Shown here: positions 5,403 through 7,988 of the stretch, piece by piece
Numbering within the stretch: the stretch's first letter is position 1
How the letters are laid out: each line of letters opens with the position of its first letter
Assembly: GCA_010672185.1 (NCBI GenBank)
Contig: JAAHHL010000272.1
Span: forward strand, 1-7,988
Source: Caldora sp. SIO3E6
Lineage (GTDB): Bacteria > Cyanobacteriota > Cyanobacteriia > Cyanobacteriales > Coleofasciculaceae
DNA: 7,988 nucleotides
Reading direction: 5' to 3'
The notes under the pieces: model-generated
Told to the model about the DNA's origin: nothing
The model's database searches: none
The model's input: only the letters and a program-made list of their open reading frames with translations
Translations under genes and position numbers: made by a program

Positions 5403-6660
5403 TCCAAGTTTCCGGAGACTCAGAAGGTGATTTTACCTCTTGAGGTAGCACCCCGGGAGGTATCGAGACAGAATTAGCTCCATCAGTAGTCGATGTTTGA
5501 GGTAACTTAGTTAAGGAATGCCACCAAGAAAAACGACTGGGTATTGGGGTACGGGGTCTTTGTAGTCCCTGTAGCACTTCAGACAGCTGTAATCCTTCTA
5601 AAGGTTTGGCTTCCCTCAACTTGTGCCAGACGGAACGAGACATCAGCAGTGTATGCTCTATCCTCTCTGCTCCCAGTTTTTCTAAATATTCTTCCCTTTC
5701 TGGTTGATAGTCAGCAGAGGCCAAGTGCAGCGATTGAGCAGGAAAACTTTGGACAATCCGTGCCATCTGAGAGAGTAGCTCTGGATACAACCAAGTGTAA
5801 GCTGGATGGACGGTTAGATCAGCTTCATGGGGTTGGGTTCCATCGTTGCACAGTTTGAGCCGAAAGTAGCCGATTGCTGCCTTACGCTGGGGTTCAAAAA
5901 CATAGCCACTGACTATCTCAGTATGATGGAACCACTGTTGAAAATGCTCAACTAATCCATTGAGGAAACCTGTCTTAAAGTCCTGAAGATGACGATCAAA
6001 AACCTGTCGCACTAGGGGTGGTGTTGCCCAAGTATCGAGCTGATAAAGCAGCTGAGCATCGGCATTACTCACTGGTAGAAGATTCGGTAAATCTGGTTCA
6101 CGGGTAGAAAGTGGCTCAAGCAGTTGTGGTGCGATCGCCCAATAAGTCATTTGCGCTAAAGGCTGAAATCCATTCTGCCGATAAAGTGCCAGTGCTGTTT
6201 TATGATGAATATTGGCTTCTAGTATCCAAGTTCTGGCCTCCCAAATAGTCTCGAAGCAATATCGCAGTAATCCGGAGCCAAGATCTTGGCTAGTAGACAG
6301 ATTTTCTTGCTGTGGGACATTGGCATCGACTAACACCTGTTCCACCCGCCAGGTGCTACGGGTGCAATTAAACGGAGCAACCTTGATCAATCCGTGAATT
6401 TGTTGGCAGGCTTGAACAACATAAACACAAAAGCTGTACTGGGAAGGGTTGGGGAACCAACTTAAAAACTTCAGCAACCAGTGCCAACGCCTAACCTGCT
6501 TTAGTTGAGGAATCAAGGCAACTGAGCAACTTTGGCAATCGTTATTAGATGCTCTTTGAGCAAGCTGTTCGATTGCCTCCCAATCACTGTTCTGGATGGG
6601 ACGAATCACATTGTTCGCGTTTTCTGGGAAAGGTGAAGTCATTTTGAATACAGATGCCAT
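5398..6660 (-). CDS. GNAT-family N-acetyltransferase, probable tandem GNAT fold
   Basis: From the ATG at 6660 the protein has 420 residues, long for a single GNAT domain (about 150). The N-terminal half starts with the typical VIRPIQNSDWEAIEQLA (18-34), has the acetyl-CoA pyrophosphate loop QDLGSG (125-130, fitting Q/RxxGxG) and ends with ALYRQNGF (158-165), the usual beta-4/alpha-4 signature. The second half (about 200-345) repeats the layout weakly: AAIGYFRLKL, then EADLTVHPAY, then EEYLEKLGAERIEHTLLMSR, but lacks a clear QxxGxG loop. It may be a degenerate second GNAT lobe. The C-terminal 70 residues are low-complexity and Pro/Ser-rich. The substrate is unknown. The start is uncertain: ATGs at 6660 and 6642 are both open and neither has a visible Shine-Dalgarno; the frame extends to a TTG at 6732, giving a short hydrophobic leader that I doubt. 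Confidence 0.8.
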   Translation of the reverse strand: MASVFKMTSPFPENANNVIRPIQNSDWEAIEQLAQRASNNDCQSCSVALIPQLKQVRRWHWLLKFLSWFPNPSQYSFCVYVVQACQQIHGLIKVAPFNCTRSTWRVEQVLVDANVPQQENLSTSQDLGSGLLRYCFETIWEARTWILEANIHHKTALALYRQNGFQPLAQMTYWAIAPQLLEPLSTREPDLPNLLPVSNADAQLLYQLDTWATPPLVRQVFDRHLQDFKTGFLNGLVEHFQQWFHHTEIVSGYVFEPQRKAAIGYFRLKLCNDGTQPHEADLTVHPAYTWLYPELLSQMARIVQSFPAQSLHLASADYQPEREEYLEKLGAERIEHTLLMSRSVWHKLREAKPLEGLQLSEVLQGLQRPRTPIPSRFSWWHSLTKLPQTSTTDGANSVSIPPGVLPQEVKSPSESPETWN

Positions 6661-6768
6661 GAAGCCAATAATCGGGGCAACCGAGTCCTCTTGTACTGTA
6701 ACAGGCAACAGCAAGAAGGAGGCTACTGCCAATATATTAACGATTATCTCACTCTACTAGTGCAAAAA

Positions 6769-6838
6769 GGCAGGAGGCAGGAGGCAGGAGGCAGAAGGCA
6801 GGAGGCAGGAGGCAGGAGGCAGAAGTCAGGAGGCAGGA
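6769..6838. repeat. Heptanucleotide array, ten units (GGCAGGA)
   Basis: Ten consecutive 7-bp units. Units 1-4 and 5-8 are identical 28-bp blocks (three ggcagga then ggcagaa), followed by gtcagga and ggcagga. It is the longest heptamer array in the window. It lies 109 bp upstream of the preferred GNAT start, in a 310-bp gap (6661-6970) with no other gene. Confidence 0.92.
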
Positions 6839-6926
6839 AGCGGTTCCGATGAAAAAATTTTCACTACCAAGTGATGAAAGTAAGTTTTTCCTTGTCTACT
6901 TTAGAGTAAATCATTGAGGAGCACCA

Positions 6927-6956
6927 AAAACCTAACACCTAACACCTAACACCTAA
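6927..6956. repeat. Heptanucleotide array near the 3' end of the second methyltransferase (CCTAACA)
   Basis: Three exact cctaaca units and a partial fourth (6931-6956), preceded by aaaa. The first 14 bases, aaaacctaacacct, are identical to 3720-3733 near the PAM68-gene stop, and the unit is the complement of ggtgtta at 228-234. The array ends 14 bp from the methyltransferase stop codon. Confidence 0.85.
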
Positions 6957-6970
6957 TCAATTAACACCGC

Positions 6971-7585
6971 TCAAGCTTTAGTTGCTACTCCTTTATACAT
7001 ATATCCGTGAGTTTTCGGTAATTTAGGAGCATAAAACTGATCTAGTGTAACTAGTTGTAAATGATGCCCCACTAACTGTTTGATGTTACGATTGAGATTA
7101 CAGCCATCACCAATAATTTTTTGTAGGGGATTCAAGCGATTTTGCCAGATTTGGACTTGGGGTTGAGCACTGAGTCCATGCTCGATGAAAAAAAACTTGC
7201 CTCCAGGTTTGAGAACTCGATGGATTTCCTGAAGAGCCTTGTCTACATTCGTAATACTACACAGAGTCCAGGTGCTAACAATGCTATCAAAGCTATTGTC
7301 AGCCATCGGCAAATTCTCACCATTAAGAATTCGACTATCTACAGTAATCGAAGAATTTTTGAGGCGTTTTTGGGCAAAGCTATTCATCCCAGGATTGACG
7401 TCAATTATTGTTAGCGTTGTTAGACTTTGAGGATAATAGGATAAATTTAATCCTGTCCCAAAGCCGATTTCTAAAACTTCTCCAGATACCTCAGATAAAA
7501 CTTCTTGACGGTAACTAGCTAGTTGGGGTGTAGACATAGTCCAGTCCAGACAACGGGGAAGAATAAATTCTGAATAAAAACCCAT
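6971..7585 (-). CDS. Class I SAM-dependent methyltransferase, METTL7/UbiE-like
   Basis: A 204-residue soluble methyltransferase with the full set of class I motifs: motif I VLEIGFGTGLN (37-47), ribose-binding D62 in IIDVNPGM, the stretch NGENLPMADNSFDSIVSTWTLCSI divided between the GENLP loop (89-93) and motif IV (99-111), and LKPGGKFFFIEHG (125-137). After the core comes IGDGCNLNRNI (158-168), which resembles the GCxxxR signature of METTL7-like enzymes. Family members act on lipids, thiols or quinones; the substrate is not determined. The ATG at 7585 gives a normal-length N-terminal cap (MGFYSEFILPRCLDW). An AGG lies about 11 bases upstream, a weak ribosome binding site. It diverges from the HstK-type kinase gene across a 145-bp gap and is separated from the GNAT gene by repeat DNA. 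Confidence 0.87.
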   Translation of the reverse strand: MGFYSEFILPRCLDWTMSTPQLASYRQEVLSEVSGEVLEIGFGTGLNLSYYPQSLTTLTIIDVNPGMNSFAQKRLKNSSITVDSRILNGENLPMADNSFDSIVSTWTLCSITNVDKALQEIHRVLKPGGKFFFIEHGLSAQPQVQIWQNRLNPLQKIIGDGCNLNRNIKQLVGHHLQLVTLDQFYAPKLPKTHGYMYKGVATKA

Positions 7586-7641
7586 TTTTTTATTTACCTG
7601 TCTTGAAAATTGTCAATTGTAATTTAGTTCAACAGTTTCTA

Positions 7642-7672
7642 GTGAGATGGGGGTCTCGCCTGTCTGTCTCAC
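7642..7672. promoter_or_regulatory. Inverted repeat in the divergent promoter region
   Basis: GTGAGA (7642-7647) and TCTCAC (7667-7672) are perfect inverted arms with a 19-base spacer containing a second, inner gaga/tctc pair. The repeat sits between the divergent methyltransferase and kinase genes, so it could be an operator for either or a stem in one leader transcript. There is no T run on the correct side for a terminator. Confidence 0.35.
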
Positions 7673-7682
7673 CCTATTTTAG

Positions 7683-7710
7683 TTGAGGCAATCTATCTTT
7701 TGTATTTAAT
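7683..7710 (+). promoter_or_regulatory. Candidate sigma-70-type promoter of the HstK-type kinase gene
   Basis: TTGAGG (7683-7688, four of six matches to the -35 consensus) is followed after 16 bp by TTTAAT (7705-7710, five of six matches to -10). The start codon is 21 bp further. The boxes are only approximate in such AT-rich DNA, so this is a guess. Confidence 0.3.
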
Positions 7711-7730
7711 TGCACCAATATGGAGTTTAA

Positions 7731-7988
7731 ATGCACAGCAGCTTTACAATTCCCGGTTATCAAATTCTTCAGCTGATCTATGAAGGGTCAAAAACCTTGA
7801 TTTATCAAGGACTTTGTCAAACTAATCAACAGTTTGTCATTATCAAAGTGTCCAAAAGCGAGTATCCCACTCTCTCGGAACTGATACGCTTTCGCAATCA
7901 GTATACGATTACCAAAAACCTCAACCTGCCTGGAATTGTCCACCCCCAAGCCTTAGTTAATTACCGCAATGGCTTTGCCCTAGTGATG
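7731..7988 (+). CDS. HstK-type Ser/Thr kinase, N-terminal fragment (runs off the window)
   Basis: Only the first 86 residues are in the window; the frame is open to the last base. The sequence begins MHSSFTIPGYQILQLIYEGSKTL divided by an expected kinase N-lobe start, with GSKTLIYQG as a variant glycine-rich loop (19-27), the ATP-binding lysine in VIIKVSK (K39), then EYPTLSELIRFRNQYTITKN (44-63) and LPGIVHPQAL (66-75). The EYPT...RFRNQY stretch is characteristic of cyanobacterial trifunctional kinases that carry a Ser/Thr kinase, an AAA-type ATPase, a GAF domain and a histidine kinase in one chain, so the full protein may be well over 1,000 residues. The downstream domains are inferred from the family and not seen. 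The start at 7731 is supported by GGAG (7722-7725) five bases upstream. Confidence 0.85.
   Translation, partial: MHSSFTIPGYQILQLIYEGSKTLIYQGLCQTNQQFVIIKVSKSEYPTLSELIRFRNQYTITKNLNLPGIVHPQALVNYRNGFALVM

Noticed and set aside
6661..6732. Hydrophobic N-terminal leader on the GNAT protein from a TTG
   Set aside because: The MAVASFLLLP stretch looks like a signal peptide, but GNAT enzymes are cytoplasmic, the start is TTG, and two later ATGs are available. It is not fully excluded.
6769..6956. CRISPR-like array
   Set aside because: The units are 7 bp and contiguous, with no unique spacers and no cas gene.
7142..7430. Two overlapping forward frames inside the second methyltransferase
   Set aside because: Both lie antisense to well-conserved SAM-binding motifs and resemble no known protein.
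1..7988. A defence island, biosynthetic cluster or other new multi-gene system
   Set aside because: The genes are mostly well-known housekeeping or family-level enzymes without shared regulation or linked functions. Two methyltransferases and a GNAT enzyme alone do not make a pathway, and no nuclease-sensor pair or mobile cargo is seen.

Overview
The window looks like chromosomal DNA from a filamentous, repeat-rich cyanobacterium. The reasons are a PAM68-type photosystem II assembly protein, three exact GCGATCGC (HIP1) octamers at 2489-2496, 2574-2581 and 6131-6138, heptanucleotide tandem repeats in nearly every gap, and the start of a large HstK-type Ser/Thr kinase whose N-terminus matches cyanobacterial hybrid kinases. 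No species can be assigned from this alone.

Layout: a repeat-dense leader (1-415) precedes a prepilin peptidase gene on the + strand (pilD-like, 416-1231). It converges on, and overlaps by 31 bp, a class I methyltransferase on the - strand. Seven further - strand genes or gene pairs follow in coordinate order: aroF (DAHP synthase), the PAM68 homologue with rpsO directly upstream of it, ruvX, a two-lobed GNAT acetyltransferase and a second class I methyltransferase (the - strand total, counting the first methyltransferase, is seven genes). A divergent + strand HstK-type kinase starts at 7731 and runs off the window.

The genes are mostly housekeeping and do not form one pathway. aroF opens the shikimate pathway. 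rpsO and the PAM68 gene are 15 bp apart and probably co-transcribed. ruvX makes a RuvC-fold nuclease of the 16S rRNA processing family. pilD processes type IV pilins. The other genes have only family-level calls.

The unusual part is the intergenic DNA. Almost every gap carries short tandem arrays with a 7-bp period but a different unit sequence each time. One array lies within 0-14 bp of the stop codon of every - strand gene that has a downstream gap, and two stop codons (ruvX, GNAT) lie inside an array. Two roughly 86% identical copies of a 95/96-bp MITE-like element sit in opposite orientation at 2014-2108 and 4724-4819. The pilD start codon directly follows thirteen 9-bp units arranged as four identical 27-bp blocks. 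I see no defence system, CRISPR, tRNA, rRNA or intact transposase, and no convincing new multi-gene system. The repeat architecture is the part worth a second look.
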